A DNA stretch of 64,000 bases from Sorex araneus (GCF_027595985.1 NC_073307.1:51361998-51425997), one strand, 5' to 3'. Positions 22,553 to 32,499 are shown, numbered from the stretch's first letter. Notes: a model not told the origin generated them from the sequence alone. Program-made: numbers and translations.

Positions 22553-22737
22553 TGTATTTTTGTTGTTGCTTCTTGAGGGGCCACACCTGGCAAGGATCAG
22601 GGCTTACTGCTAGCGCTGTGTTCAGGGACCACTCCAGACAGGGCTCAGGGGACTGTATGTGATACCAAGGATTGAACTCTGGTCAGCTGTGTGCAAGGCA
22701 AGCGCCCTACCTGCTGTACTATTACTCTGGCCCCTGT
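22553..22737 (-). mobile_element. SOR-type tRNA-derived SINE
   Basis: Antisense: GGGGCCACACCTGGCAAGGA through CTATTACTCTGGCCCC. Confidence 0.9.
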
Positions 22738-22765
22738 TTAGTATTAAAAAAAAAAATTCAGTGAC

Positions 22766-22895
22766 ATACTGAAGAGATAAAAGAGGGAATTAAGGCACTT
22801 GTCCAGCATGTGGCCAATCCTGGTTTGATCCCTGGCACCGAATATGGTCTCCTAGCAGTGCTGGTTGTGGCCCAACCATGCCTGCCGAATATCAA
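22766..22895 (+). mobile_element. Degraded SOR-type SINE
   Basis: Sense: GTCCAGCATGTGGCCAATCC, GGTTTGATCCCTGGCACC, AATATGGTCTCC. 3' part mostly lost. Confidence 0.6.
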
Positions 22896-22897
22896 AT

Positions 22898-22972
22898 GGG
22901 GCTGGGGAGACAGTATAGGGGTTCAATTGCTGGTACCATATAACTCCTGAGCATTGTGAGTGTAGCTGTGGA
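22898..22972 (+). mobile_element. SOR-type SINE remnant
   Basis: Short sense remnant: GGGGCTGGGGAGACAGTATA, then ACCATATAACTCCTGAGCA. Confidence 0.55.
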
Positions 22973-23057
22973 TGCCCGGAGCTTACTTTGGAGCCCCCAG
23001 TCGCCTCTATTATTAAGATCTGAGATTCACCATTAGAAACTTGATTCTCTATTGTTG

Positions 23058-23234
23058 GGGGGTGGGGTGGAATATGGGGTAGACATACCCCACCATACTC
23101 AGAGGTTCCTCCAAACTGTGCTTGGAGGTTGCTCCTGAAAGTGCTCAGGTGATATAACGTGGTGCCAGGAATGGGCCCAGACTTGGGTGCATGCCAGCCA
23201 CATGCCCTCACTCCTGTACTATCTCTCCTGCCCC
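23058..23234 (-). mobile_element. SOR-type tRNA-derived SINE, diverged
   Basis: Antisense: ACTCAGAGGTTCCTCC, GTGCCAGGAATGGGCCCAGA, TACTATCTCTCCTGCCCC. Poorly conserved middle. Confidence 0.7.
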
Positions 23235-23336
23235 AGAAATTCTGCTGGACTCTCTGGGGGCTTATAACTGATTTGCTGAAACATTTTGGAAGTGGCTGAA
23301 GTTGATAGGCAAAATAACTGTATTACATCTCCTACT

Positions 23337-23584
23337 GGACTGGAGCGATAGCACAGTGGGTAGGGAGTTTTCCTTGCACACGGCTCACCCGGGGTTGATT
23401 CCTCCGTCCCTCTCGGAGAGCCTGGCAAGTTACCGAGAGTATCTTGCCTGCATGGTGGAGCTTGGCAAGCTACCCGTGGCATATTCAATATGCCAAAAAC
23501 AGTAACAACAAGTATCACAATGGAGATGTTACTAGTGCCCGCTTGAGCAAATCGATGAGCAATGGGATGGCAGTGCTACAGTGC
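23337..23584 (+). mobile_element. Complete RTE-tailed chimeric SINE
   Basis: Starts GGACTGGAGCGATAGCACAG (SOR head). It continues with the RTE-5'-like body (GGAGAGCCTGGCAAGTTACC, GGCATATTCAATATGCCAAA) and the RTE-3'-like tail (CGCTTGAGCAAATCGATGAG). It ends in GTGCTACAGTGCTACA. Flanked by TACATCTCCTACT at 23324-23336 and TACATCTTCTACT at 23585-23597, a 13-bp target duplication with one mismatch. No poly(A). 248 bp long. Confidence 0.95.
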
Positions 23585-23739
23585 TACATCTTCTACTAAG
23601 AACCGGATGGGAGATGTGGGGATGTACAGAGAATACAAATAAGCAACAGGAAGGAGTCCTGGATGAGCCATTAACCCGCCTGGCTTTGCATTGCAAGGTA
23701 ATGGTCAAGACCCTCTTAGTGGGACGAGCTCCCTGTGGT

Positions 23740-24005
23740 TTGTGGTTCTCCCTGGCTTTCAGCTTCTCCTCCTCCAATTGGCTCCATCCGCAGAGGCTCA
23801 CCTCATCTTTTATGCCTGCTGTTTTCATTCTCTCTTTCTCAAGCCCCTCACATGACTTCCCATTAGCTTCTGGGTCCTATTCAAATTATTACCTATTGGT
23901 TTCAAGACCTTTAGTCAGGCAATCCCTTTTTATGTCACTTTTAATCTCTCCCCTTCCTGCTTCCTTTGCTGCTGTCAACTGCATCTTCCCTGAATACTCG
24001 ACTCC
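23740..24005 (-). repeat. Possible L2 relic
   Basis: Plus-strand phrases TGACTTCCCATTAGCTTCTG, TCCTATTCAAATTATTACC and CCTGCTTCCTTTGCTGC resemble antisense L2. Diverged; the 202-codon frame across it is probably chance. Confidence 0.35.
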
Positions 24006-24006
24006 T

Positions 24007-24008
<2 letters not shown>

Positions 24009-24057
<49 letters not shown>

Positions 24058-24060
24058 TCC
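24009..24060. repeat. (CT)n microsatellite
   Basis: About 25 CT units. Confidence 0.97.
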
Positions 24061-24279
24061 TCCATCTGGGCTTCAGCCCAGGGGAAGAAGTTTCTAGATA
24101 ATACACATGAGACACTTGCCACCTTTTGCATCATCCGGTTATGGAGCTCTCGCTGCCAATCTCAGCTACCGACTGGTTCTGCTGGCTAAGCATGGAGGCC
24201 AGAGGAAAGTGGTCCAGGGCCCCCACTACGGGCCCCTGCTAACTCTAACCAGGAAGAGACAACCAAGCAAAGGTATTAA

Positions 24280-24332
24280 ACACACACACACACATGCACA
24301 CACACATGCACATGCACACACACACACACACA
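24280..24332. repeat. (CA)n with CATGCA interruptions
   Basis: Interrupted CA repeat producing a His/Thr frame on the plus strand. Confidence 0.95.
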
Positions 24333-24673
24333 TGATATAGTTTGTATTCTTGGCATACTATTCAGGTCACTGGTTGTTTCCCCAAAATTATTAGTCAATA
24401 AATCAATTGTCCTCTCTCTCTCCTCTTGCCTATGCTTCTTTACCACTACTCAGTAAGTCCTTAAAATGAAAATAGAATTCAATACCTTAGATTTGAGGGG
24501 TAATGTGATTAATTTCTTGTTGTAAAATATGTCAGGAGGGAATGCAAGAACCAAATTGTAATTGCAGCATGCATTCAAATGGCCTGTGAGATGGATTTTT
24601 GAGCCCGGAAAGGTAATTGCCAATGGGCTGCCACATCTCCTGATTTGAGTATGTTCATTTGTACAGGGAGCAA

Positions 24674-24674
<1 letters not shown>
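24333..24674. other. Unique sequence
   Basis: No repeat or coding signal recognised. Confidence 0.4.

Positions 24675-24705
<31 letters not shown>
24675..24705. repeat. (TG)n microsatellite
   Basis: About 15 TG units. Confidence 0.95.
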
Positions 24706-24707
<2 letters not shown>

Positions 24708-25093
24708 TTCCTGGGAAATAATAGTAGCAATAGCCCTTAAATTGCAGAAAACCAACTTTGCAGAAAACAGGAACTAAGGCTTGATAAGACTTTCACTTGG
24801 CTAGCAACAGACCCGGGAAATGCTGCCCCCGCCCCCCCACCTCCACCCCCACCCCCGAGAGAATTTCCAGCAGAAAAAAGGGTCCAAAAAAGGAATTTCA
24901 AAGAAGGTCATTGACCACTTCCAATTCTACCCCGCTTGAAAACCCTACTGGCAAGGAACTTTTAGCTAGGTAGGAGCCCCACGTGGGGGCAGGCTGGGAA
25001 AACCCTATTAAAGCCTCCTTGAATAAGGGATGTGCATGCATATGCTGCCTAAGCCCATGTGCTGCTTGTGCCCACATGGCTGAGCACATGTGT

Positions 25094-25124
25094 AGTCCAC
25101 ATCTCTCCTCTTGAGATGTGGACT
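25094..25124. repeat. Perfect 11-bp hairpin within the LTR
   Basis: AGTCCACATCT and AGATGTGGACT are separated by nine bases. In LTR copy 2 the corresponding right arm survives only partly, so this is probably coincidental. Confidence 0.85.
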
Positions 25125-25214
25125 TTCATGCTTCCATATCTGATGCTGGGGTGTGTCTAGTGGCTTCTCTGTCTATGGGAAAGCCCACACTCTCTCCTGA
25201 GCACATTACTTTCT

Positions 25215-25388
25215 TTTTTTTTTTTTTTTCTTTTTGGGTCACACCCAGCGATGCTCAGGGGTTACTCCTGGCTTTGCACTCAGGAATTGGCGGTGCTTGG
25301 GGGACCATATGGGATGCCGGGGATCGAACCCGGGTCGGCCTCGTGCAAGGCAAACGCCCTACCCGCTGTGCTATCACTCCGGCCCCCG
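25215..25388 (-). mobile_element. Young SOR SINE nested in the LTR
   Basis: Near-consensus antisense copy flanked by a perfect 17-bp duplication, TGAGCACATTACTTTCT, at 25198-25214 and 25389-25405. Its head ends CTATCACTCCGGCCCCC. Confidence 0.98.
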
Positions 25389-25614
25389 TGAGCACATTAC
25401 TTTCTACTCTTGACTCCCTCCTCCTCTTCAAAACCTCCAAATAAAATCTGTTTTTTACTTCACTTCTCATCTACTCCTAAAATTCTTTTCTGTGAGGTGA
25501 GACAAAAACCCAGTATCCCTGGGTCCCAGGGTGGCAGAGGTAGATTGGGAGAAAGTGACTGTCTCTCTTTTCCCTGTCTCTCACATGAGCCACCCTTGGG
25601 GCCAACCAACATCA

Positions 25615-26250
25615 TCCTTCCACTATTTTCTAAGAACCTTCAAAGTATAAGGATGGGCAATGAAAACCACCCCAGAAGGGCTAGAGCAATAGTCCTGATG
25701 CAGTTGAGGCAGAAGCGCTAGAGAGGGTCTCTGTTCATTTGCATTTCTCAGGCTCTTCAATATTTTCAAAACTGAAAATATAGAGTCATAAAGATGTTCA
25801 GACTCAGAGCTGGAAATCAGAAAAGTTTACTTGAAAGCAGAAGAGGAAAGAAACTCTCCAAATCGGGAAGAACTTAGTAAGGACTCAGTTAATTATGGTT
25901 CTTTTGGTGGGGTTTTATAGGAAAACTGAGTCTTTGTGTTACACAGAATACAGGGAAATTAAAGATCAGGGTTTTCCTGTAGACCCTCTTAAATTAAAAT
26001 TTGGCTCTTGGCAAGAGTTACTGAAGATGTAACATATCCTTGTCTGTCCATTTGCCTTAGGTGTTTCCCACTATGTTAGCCTCCAGGTGAGCCCAAAGCT
26101 CTGGGGCAGAATTTTATGATGGACAATTGTTAACTCCCTGTTTATCAGAAAGAGTCCAGGAATTCTCAGGAAGTAAAAATTGTAGGACAGGCCAGCCAAA
26201 ACCAGGACTGCTCACAGCAGCTGGCAAGGGAAACTGAGGCTTCCTCTTTT
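25615..26250. other. Unique sequence
   Basis: No repeat or coding signal recognised. Confidence 0.4.
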
Positions 26251-26254
26251 TGCA

Positions 26255-26389
26255 TAACTGGTAGAACTCTTGCCTTGCACACAGCTGGCCTGGGTTTGTT
26301 CCCCGGGACCCCATATGGTCCCCCAAGCTTGCCAGGAGTGATCAGTTCAGAGCCAGGAGTAAGCCCTGAGCACAACTGGGTGTGGCCCA

Positions 26390-26392
<3 letters not shown>
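26255..26392 (+). mobile_element. SOR SINE with GA-expanded tail
   Basis: Sense copy: CCTTGCACACAGCTGGCCTG, CCATATGGTCCCCCAAGC, GGGTGTGGCCCAAAAACAG. It runs straight into the following (GA)n, which sits in the A-tail position. Confidence 0.9.
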
Positions 26393-26477
<85 letters not shown>

Positions 26478-26568
26478 CCCAGGATGATGTTTGAGCTCTA
26501 TTTAAGAAAGAGAGAGGGGGGAGAAAGAGAGAGGAGAGTGAGAGAGAGAGAAAGAGAGAGAGAGAGAA
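26393..26568. repeat. (GA)n microsatellites
   Basis: A long pure GA run at 26394-26475 and a second GA-rich run at 26512-26568, separated by TCACCCAGGATGATGTTTGA. That spacer recurs as TCACCCAGGATCATGTTTGA right after the second run, so the block itself is duplicated. Confidence 0.95.
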
Positions 26569-26799
26569 TGAATCACCCAGGATCATGTTTGAGTTCTAAA
26601 TCAAACCCTTGGAAAGCCAAGCCCTTGTCAATGCTGGCTTTGATTCTGTTGTTTCCGGCTCATAGGTCACGCCTCAGGGTCTCAGACACAGTTCAGGAAG
26701 TTCCCGACCTTCTCTCAGTGGTGCAGCCGGCAAAGTATTCAGAAGATGGTAGATCTGCAAAGTCCACTTGGTGCTCTAGTTACCTGACCAGAGGTGGCT

Positions 26800-26802
26800 G
26801 GA

Positions 26803-26856
<54 letters not shown>

Positions 26857-26925
26857 CTGTGTGCCTGTTGTCTGTGTGTCCTTGTGTGTCTGTGTCTATA
26901 TCTGTGTCTGTGTGTGTGTTGTGTA
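26800..26925. repeat. (GT)n microsatellite with degenerate extension
   Basis: Pure GT at 26804-26850, then interrupted GT/CT variants. Confidence 0.95.
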
Positions 26926-26929
26926 TCAA

Positions 26930-27685
26930 GGCCACTGAATGCAAAAAACCTCCTTTTTCCTCCAACCAGAACCCAGGCCTGTGGGTGGGGACAGTCAGCT
27001 CTAGTCTTTTATTTTTTCAATGTGCTTCTTTTATTTTTGTCAACAAACTGTGTCATTTACCATAGTAAGAAAACTCCTGTGGTTGCAGGTCTTTATCAGA
27101 GTTCTTACAAATCAGGTTAATTGGTGATCAACGGAGCTTTTCTGCCTTTAATGAGGCCTAGTCGCCCAAGGCAAGGCCTACCTCTTGATAAGGGACTTCC
27201 TTTTTTCTTATTTTGAACTCTTTGATCACTTAAAAAAATACCAGGAAGAGCAACCACAGGGAATGTCATTGTTTTTTAATTGCCTGATTACCAAATGTTG
27301 GAGATAAAAGATAGATGTTTGCAATTAATAACATTTACATAGATCAGCATCACTAACAAGCCTCATTAATAGTTGCTGATTTTTGTTTAGATGGTGTCCC
27401 TTGTCATTTGCTTTCTGGTTGTGAGATGGAATGCACCTTTAGTATGACAAAACATTGCTTTCTAATCTATTTTCATTAATCAAACAGTAAGGCATCTTAA
27501 TATGCAGCCAGGCTTTTAATTAATTAAAAGTTAATAAAATGTAGATTTAATGAAAGTTTTCCTATGTTAATAAAGTCTAGAAACTGTTTCTAAACTCTGG
27601 TCATATTTTACAGAGTTTAAACACCTTTATTGGATTAATCATAACACAAATATGTTGGTAGTTCTGTAGATAAGCATAGAAAAAC
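26930..27685. other. Non-repetitive AT-rich block, candidate conserved non-coding DNA
   Basis: No transposon recognised between about 27120 and 27680. Several ATTA/TTAATTAA homeodomain-type cores (TTTTAATTAATTAAAAG near 27512), GATAA and CATTAAT motifs. No coding frame. The candidate status rests on composition only. Confidence 0.4.
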
Positions 27686-27689
27686 AAGA

Positions 27690-27850
27690 CCCATTTACTA
27701 CATTCCTGAGTGTACACCACTCTTAACACATCTCATCTCATTGATCTTTAAGTGATCTGGTGAGGTGGAGATGGTAGGCAGGACCATTGATGCATATAGA
27801 TATACAAACTCAGAAAGTTAAGATAAAGTGCCTTAAATTTCATGGTTTTT
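27690..27850 (+). repeat. Probable MIR relic
   Basis: CATCTCATCTCATTGATCTT, GGTGAGGTGGAGATGGTAGG and ACTCAGAAAGTTAAGATAAA follow the order of the MIR core. Confidence 0.5.
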
Positions 27851-28004
27851 TGCATGATGTGCTCAATATCCATCTAGAAAGAGAATTCATGGATATTCTA
27901 AACACTGGCAAATGTCAGGATAATCTGTAACCAGTCATGAGTTGTACTTCTAAATCCATGATTTGTCAATGCATGCAAGTGAAAAAGCATACTGACACTG
28001 AAAG

Positions 28005-28751
28005 TGATGTCAGTGGGCCCCACGGGTGACTTCCGTGAAGCAGGGAGGAGAAAGACGTCACTTTCTCCCCAGCCGCCTCTACCATCCAGGACCCAGAGTT
28101 ACTGGGTTCTTGTCTTCGCTTGTGGAAAAGAATTTAAGGAGTAGACAAGCAGTGAAGTAACAGATTTTATTTAGAGGTTTCTGAGGGAAGAAGGGAGGGA
28201 TAAGTGGAAAAGAAAAAACAGTAGGAGTAACGTGCTCAAGAGAGAACGCTGGCTTCTCCGAGGGTGGAGGAAGCTCTACACACATCCTAGCACTGGACAC
28301 GAAAGTATGAAAGTACACATCTCAAGGGGGGAGATGCGGGCAACACATGTGTTCAGGCACCACATGTGCTTGGCCACGTGGGCACAAGCAGCACATGGGC
28401 TCAGGCAGCATATGCGCGCGCTTCCTTTGTTCAAGGTATCTTTTATAGGGTCTCTTCAACCTGCCCCCATGTGGGGCTTCTTCCCGGGTAAAAGTCCGTT
28501 GCTAAGGAGGTTACCAGGGAGGCTGGGTCTTCTTTAAGGCTGGATCACATTTTAATCAGATTAAGGGAGAGGTCGCTAGAATTCGAGGAACTTCATGGGG
28601 AGGGGTCCAACCTCCTCAGGGTCTGGAGAAGGTCTTATCAGGTCTGTTTTCTGTATCCACAGGATGGGTCAGTCTCAGGATTCTCCTTCCCAGAGACTTT
28701 GTTAATATGTTTCATTGCCAAGGGCCTTTCCCTATCTACCTGCCTACATCA
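28005..28751 (-). mobile_element. Solo LTR, retroviral type (copy 2, complete)
   Basis: 747 bp with inverted termini TGATGT and ACATCA and a perfect 4-bp target duplication AAAG (28001-28004, 28752-28755), the size expected for gammaretrovirus-like elements. On the minus strand: TATA-like CCCTATAAAAGATACC, an array of E-box motifs (28336-28415), TTGAGATGTGTACTTTCATA, and an AATAAA signal within CTCTAAATAAAATCTG. No internal viral coding sequence is present. Confidence 0.88.
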
Positions 28752-28755
28752 AAAG

Positions 28756-28929
28756 TAGACACTAAGTATGTTCTCTAAAGAGAGGACTTGAAAGTGCTGA
28801 ATTTGTAATGAACCCAGAACATAAAGACTCTAAAATCCTGATGCTCAGGAACTGGTTAAGACACTTTCCTCTACTTGTGACCAAAATAAACACATTTTGA
28901 TCGCATATGGCATCGCATATGCCCCCCCC
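28756..28929. other. Unique sequence
   Basis: Nothing recognised; ends in a C-run at 28922-28932. Confidence 0.35.
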
Positions 28930-29025
28930 CCCACCCAAAAAACACTACCAGGGGAAGACCACTGACTGTAAAGCCAGAAATAAGCCCTGACCACCAGAGG
29001 GTGTGGCCTTGTCTGTAATTTAAAA
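28930..29025 (+). mobile_element. SOR-type SINE 3' remnant
   Basis: Sense remnant: GTAAAGCCAGAAATAAGCCC followed by GGGTGTGGCC. Head missing. Confidence 0.5.
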
Positions 29026-29167
29026 CAAACCTGAAGTTTAAATAGAGTCAAGTGCACATTAAGTTTGTTTTTTGGTACCAAATATCTTGATACTAGGTTT
29101 TACATCTTAATGGGGGTGTGTATGCAGGGGTGGGGGGAGAAGAGGAGAAACACTTCTAATTTTCTGA

Positions 29168-29208
29168 TATATATATATATATATATATAAATATATATAT
29201 GTATATAT
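29168..29208. repeat. (TA)n microsatellite
   Basis: Alternating TA with few interruptions. Confidence 0.93.
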
Positions 29209-29396
29209 TTCAGGCAGGAACAAAAGATGTTTTTAGTCTCTTTAAGGTATTGATTTAAGTTTCTTACAAAAAGGATAAGGACATCATCAAATGGATTAAA
29301 AGCAATCGATAATCGATCAAAATTTCAAAGGCAAGACACATTCCAAAAGTTCAAGGAAAGATATCTAATTATAGAATCTAAAGCATCACTTTCCTT
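29209..29396. other. Unique AT-rich sequence
   Basis: Nothing recognised. Confidence 0.35.
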
Positions 29397-29513
29397 TTTG
29401 GGTTTGCTATTGGGGGGGCCACACCTGAAAGTGCTCAGGGCTTACTCCTGGCTCTGTGCTCAGGGAATCACTCCTGGCAGTGCTTAGGGAACCATATGTA
29501 GTGCCGGGGATCA
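29397..29513 (-). mobile_element. 5'-truncated SOR SINE
   Basis: Antisense: GGCCACACCTGAAAGTGCTC through GTGCCGGGGATCAA. The tRNA-like head is missing. Confidence 0.88.
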
Positions 29514-29784
29514 ATATTTTATATTTGAGTGAGTAGCTTCAATGAAAAGAAAGCATATGATTCAATATGGGCTTTTGGTTCATTGTCCCTTTGGAGAATC
29601 CATTATAGGGCAGTGATAATATATCAGTGCATTTCCTTCCTGCTAGCACCACTATGTAACAGCTATCATTCATTTTTCTCTCTAGCCCCCCAACCCCCCT
29701 TTCTGATGCTCTATTCAAGTGGTCTTAGGATGATTGACAAACACTAAAGGGCAATGTTTGCTTCTCTCTCTCCTGCTCTTTCTT
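29514..29784. other. Unique sequence
   Basis: Nothing recognised. Confidence 0.35.
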
Positions 29785-29937
29785 CACTGTCACTGTCACT
29801 GTCATCCCGTTGTTCATCGATTTGTTCGAGCAGGCACCAGTAACGTCTCTCATTGAGAGACTTATTGTTACTGTTTTTGGCATATCCAATACGCCACGGG
29901 TAGCTTGCCAGGCTCTGCCATGTGGGCGCGATACTCA
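29785..29937 (-). mobile_element. 5'-truncated RTE-tailed chimeric SINE
   Basis: Minus-strand order: CACATGGCAGAGCCTGGCAA, GGCGTATTGGATATGCCAAA, then GGTGCCTGCTCGAACAAATC and a (CAGTGA)n end. It shares the extra CTCTCATTGAGAG palindrome with the copy at 19677. Short TCTTTCTT flanks suggest a target duplication. Confidence 0.9.
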
Positions 29938-29944
29938 GTCTTTC

Positions 29945-30330
29945 TTGACTTTTAAAAATAATAATTAATTAGTTTATTTTTATTGAATCACCAATCACTG
30001 TGAGATACATAGCTACAAAGTTTTTCATCGTTGGGTTTGTTCCAACACCCATCTCTTCACCAGTGCACATTTCCCACCACCAATGTCCCTAGTTTCCCTC
30101 CTGCCTCACTCTCCCCATTCTGCATCTACGGCACACACTTTTCTTCTCTCTCTCTCTCTAACCCCCTTTCCTTTGGGGCATTATGGTTTGCAATACTGTT
30201 ACTGAACGGTTATCATGTATATCTATTTACCTACTTTCAACACTCAGTTCTTGTCCAGTTGATGATTTCCAACTATCATTGTCATACTGGTCGCTTCGCT
30301 GCAATCCAAGCTGTCCTCTCCCCGACTATC
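29945..30330 (-). mobile_element. Shrew L1 3' UTR, 5'-truncated
   Basis: Antisense: ATCACTGTGAGATACATAGC, CACCAGTGCACATTTCCCAC, CACTCAGTTCTTGTCCAGTT. The ORF2 part is absent. Confidence 0.9.
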
Positions 30331-30593
30331 ACTTGGCAACATTTACACCACGAATCATCCTCTCCCTAAAGCACTCTCGGTTTGGCTTCCAGACACTCTG
30401 CTGGGTCTCTCCTTTTCAGCCTCAACTTCTCACTTCCTTGCCCTTGAATGTTCTTGGCTGCCTTGAGCACAGAGCTGAGTTCTTGGTCTTTCTATATATA
30501 ATCTCTACTAGGGACTGCATTTTTTGCAGCATCTCTAGGTACTTTCTAAGCTATTATCATTTCTAGGAATATTTAAAAAAATGTTCTTTTGTG
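30331..30593. other. Unique sequence
   Basis: Nothing recognised. Confidence 0.35.
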
Positions 30594-30770
30594 GGACTGG
30601 AGCAATATTACAGTGTATTGGGCACTTGCCTTGTATGTTAAAGACCTAGATTCCATTCCCCATATCCCCGTATGGTCCCCTGAGCATCTCCAGAAGTAAT
30701 TCCTAAGTGCAAAGCCAGGAGTAATCCCAAGCATTGCCAGGTATGGTCCCAAAGCAAATAAAAAGCAAAT
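30594..30770 (+). mobile_element. SOR-type tRNA-derived SINE
   Basis: Sense copy: GGGACTGGAGCAATATTACA, CCGTATGGTCCCCTGAGCAT, ending GTCCCAAAGCAAATAAAAAG. Confidence 0.9.
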
Positions 30771-30829
30771 TAAGTGTGCTTCTTAAAAATAAAATTACAT
30801 TATTGAAAAAAAAGCAAATTAAAAAATTA

Positions 30830-30984
30830 TTTTGTTTGAAACCACACCCGGCAATGCTCAGGGTCACCTGTCACTCTGCACTCAGGAATCACTCCTTGAG
30901 GTGCTTAGGGGACCATATGGGGTGTTAAGGATCGAACCTGGGCCAGCCACATGCAAGTCATGTCTTTCTATCTCTCCAGCTCTA
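30830..30984 (-). mobile_element. SOR-type tRNA-derived SINE
   Basis: Antisense: CCACACCCGGCAATGCTCAG through TATCTCTCCAGCTCTA. Confidence 0.9.
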
Positions 30985-31416
30985 TTTTTAGTTCCCACAC
31001 CGCCTCTGCTTTGACTTTGTTACTGGGCTCCAGATGCCGTATGAATGTTTTAATGAGTTTAATAAATGTCTCCTCCACGTTGGGATACTCACATGGAAAA
31101 CATCTAAGACAGAACTCTTGAATTTTAATTTCTCCCTTAACAAGGAACCTCTCCATTGTGTGCTAGCCTCTTCCAAATTTCATAAATGGTACCTCAATCT
31201 ACTCCATGAATGAAGCAAATGAAACCAGTCATCTTTGATTCTCCCATGTCTCATGACTTCTCTCTATCCTATTCTGCTCGATCCACTCTACCTTCAAAAT
31301 CTACCTAGATTTGAATCTCTTCTTGCCACCCCATACCTAATGGCCATCAGTTCTGAAAATGAATGGGACAGTAGCTTATTAACTTTATATTCTACTTCTA
31401 AAATCTTGTCTACATT
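30985..31416. other. Unclassified, possibly ancient repeat
   Basis: Contains CAGTCATCTTTGATTCTCCC and ACCTTCAAAATCTACC, phrasing that recalls an ancient mammalian interspersed repeat, but I cannot name a family. Confidence 0.3.
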
Positions 31417-31570
31417 GGGGCTGGAATTAAAGTATAGCGGGGAGAGCATTTGCCTTGCATGTTCCATAATGGTCCCCAAGCACTGCCAGGAGTAATTTCT
31501 GAGTGTAGAGTCAGAAATGACCCCAGAGCATCACCAGATGTGACCCCAAAAGTAAAAAAAAACAAAGCAA
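31417..31570 (+). mobile_element. SOR-type tRNA-derived SINE with internal deletion
   Basis: Sense copy: GGGGCTGGAATTAAAGTATA, CCTTGCATGTTCCATAATGG (B-box region deleted), CACCAGATGTGACCCC and an A-rich tail. Confidence 0.88.
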
Positions 31571-32499
31571 ACAAAAACATGAAGTTTGCCTAGAATCATC
31601 TAGAATAATATTCTGTTGTGTATAGATACATGTGGCCTCTGAGTAATGATGGTTTGACTTAGGATTTTTCATTTCGTGGTGGCACGAAAACCAGGCACAT
31701 TCAGTAAAACTGGACTTTGAAGTGAAAAATGCTTGGATCATTCAGTCATCATGAATACCCTGGTTTTGCTTCTTTTGTGAGGAATTTTCTTGCACTCTAA
31801 GAGAATTGAGTCAGCTAGAGTTGGTGGCCGTTTAACTCTGCCTGTGCAAATGGAAGCTTGGGGATGCCCACATTTACCAGCAGGATGTATGCAGAAACCC
31901 ACTAAAGAGAGAAATCCTAAAGAGAGAAATCTTTCTCTCTTTAGGATCTTAAATTGGAGGTTGAATCCTTGCCAAAGGTGCTGGGAAATTTTTGTTCACT
32001 TGCTTGGCCTGAAGACACAGAATTCAGCCTCCTCAATTTGTTTTCTCTGACTCTAACTTTCACTGGCACAAATGTGCGCCTTCTTAAGAAGAAAAGCATT
32101 CCCTTTCATCAGTGCACTTTTCTAGAAATTACACAATATTTGAAAAAAAAAATAAAAGCACACACAGCCCAATCAGTCTAATCATTTGGATAGATCTTGG
32201 ATGAAATATTGGGGTGATAGTTCTTTTTACTTTGGTTAAAAGAAAGGAAGTTGTTTTGTCCTCAAAGTTATACTCCTCATCTTTATGCATTATGCAAATA
32301 AGCACACATGAATAATACCCTGGCACTTACAATTAGCTTGCTTCTGTAATTAGTTATCTAATAAAAGCAGCTACCCTTATTCACATCTTCTGTCAGAGGT
32401 GGCCACAGGAAACCTTCTTTTCTAATTACTATTTTAGTGAATGATCAGTTGCTGAGGGAAAAGGAACTATTTAAATTGCCCCTTATAGAAACATCTACC
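31571..32499. other. Unique sequence
   Basis: No transposon recognised. A short direct repeat AAAGAGAGAAATC occurs twice near 31903 and 31918, and its inverse TCTTTAGGATC follows, giving a small hairpin. No coding evidence. Confidence 0.4.

Larger units (their letters stand above)
24760..25614 (+). mobile_element. Solo LTR, retroviral type (copy 1)
   Basis: Aligns by eye with the LTR at 28005-28751. Shared features in order: AGGAGCCCCACGTGGGGGCA, a CCTATTAAAGCC TATA-like box near 25004, an E-box-rich stretch at 25030-25094, TTGAGATGTGGACTTTCATG, the CCAAATAAAATCTG polyadenylation signal near 25436, and an ACATCA 3' terminus at 25609-25614. No gag, pol or env is attached. It is split by a SOR SINE at 25215-25388. 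The 5' end is uncertain. Probably an ERV1-class relic. Confidence 0.75.

Noticed and set aside
23337..23420. Functional tRNA gene
   Set aside because: A and B boxes are present, but the sequence is the head of a SINE and no cloverleaf with intact acceptor stem is visible.
23581..24189. 202-codon plus-strand frame
   Set aside because: It crosses a probable L2 relic and a (CT)n microsatellite; no domain is present.
25094..25124. Hairpin as transcription terminator or regulatory RNA
   Set aside because: It lies in LTR sequence and is not fully kept in the related LTR; bacterial-type terminators do not apply.
24760..28751. Full provirus between the two LTRs
   Set aside because: The LTRs are in opposite orientation, no gag, pol or env homology is visible between them, and copy 2 has its own target duplication.
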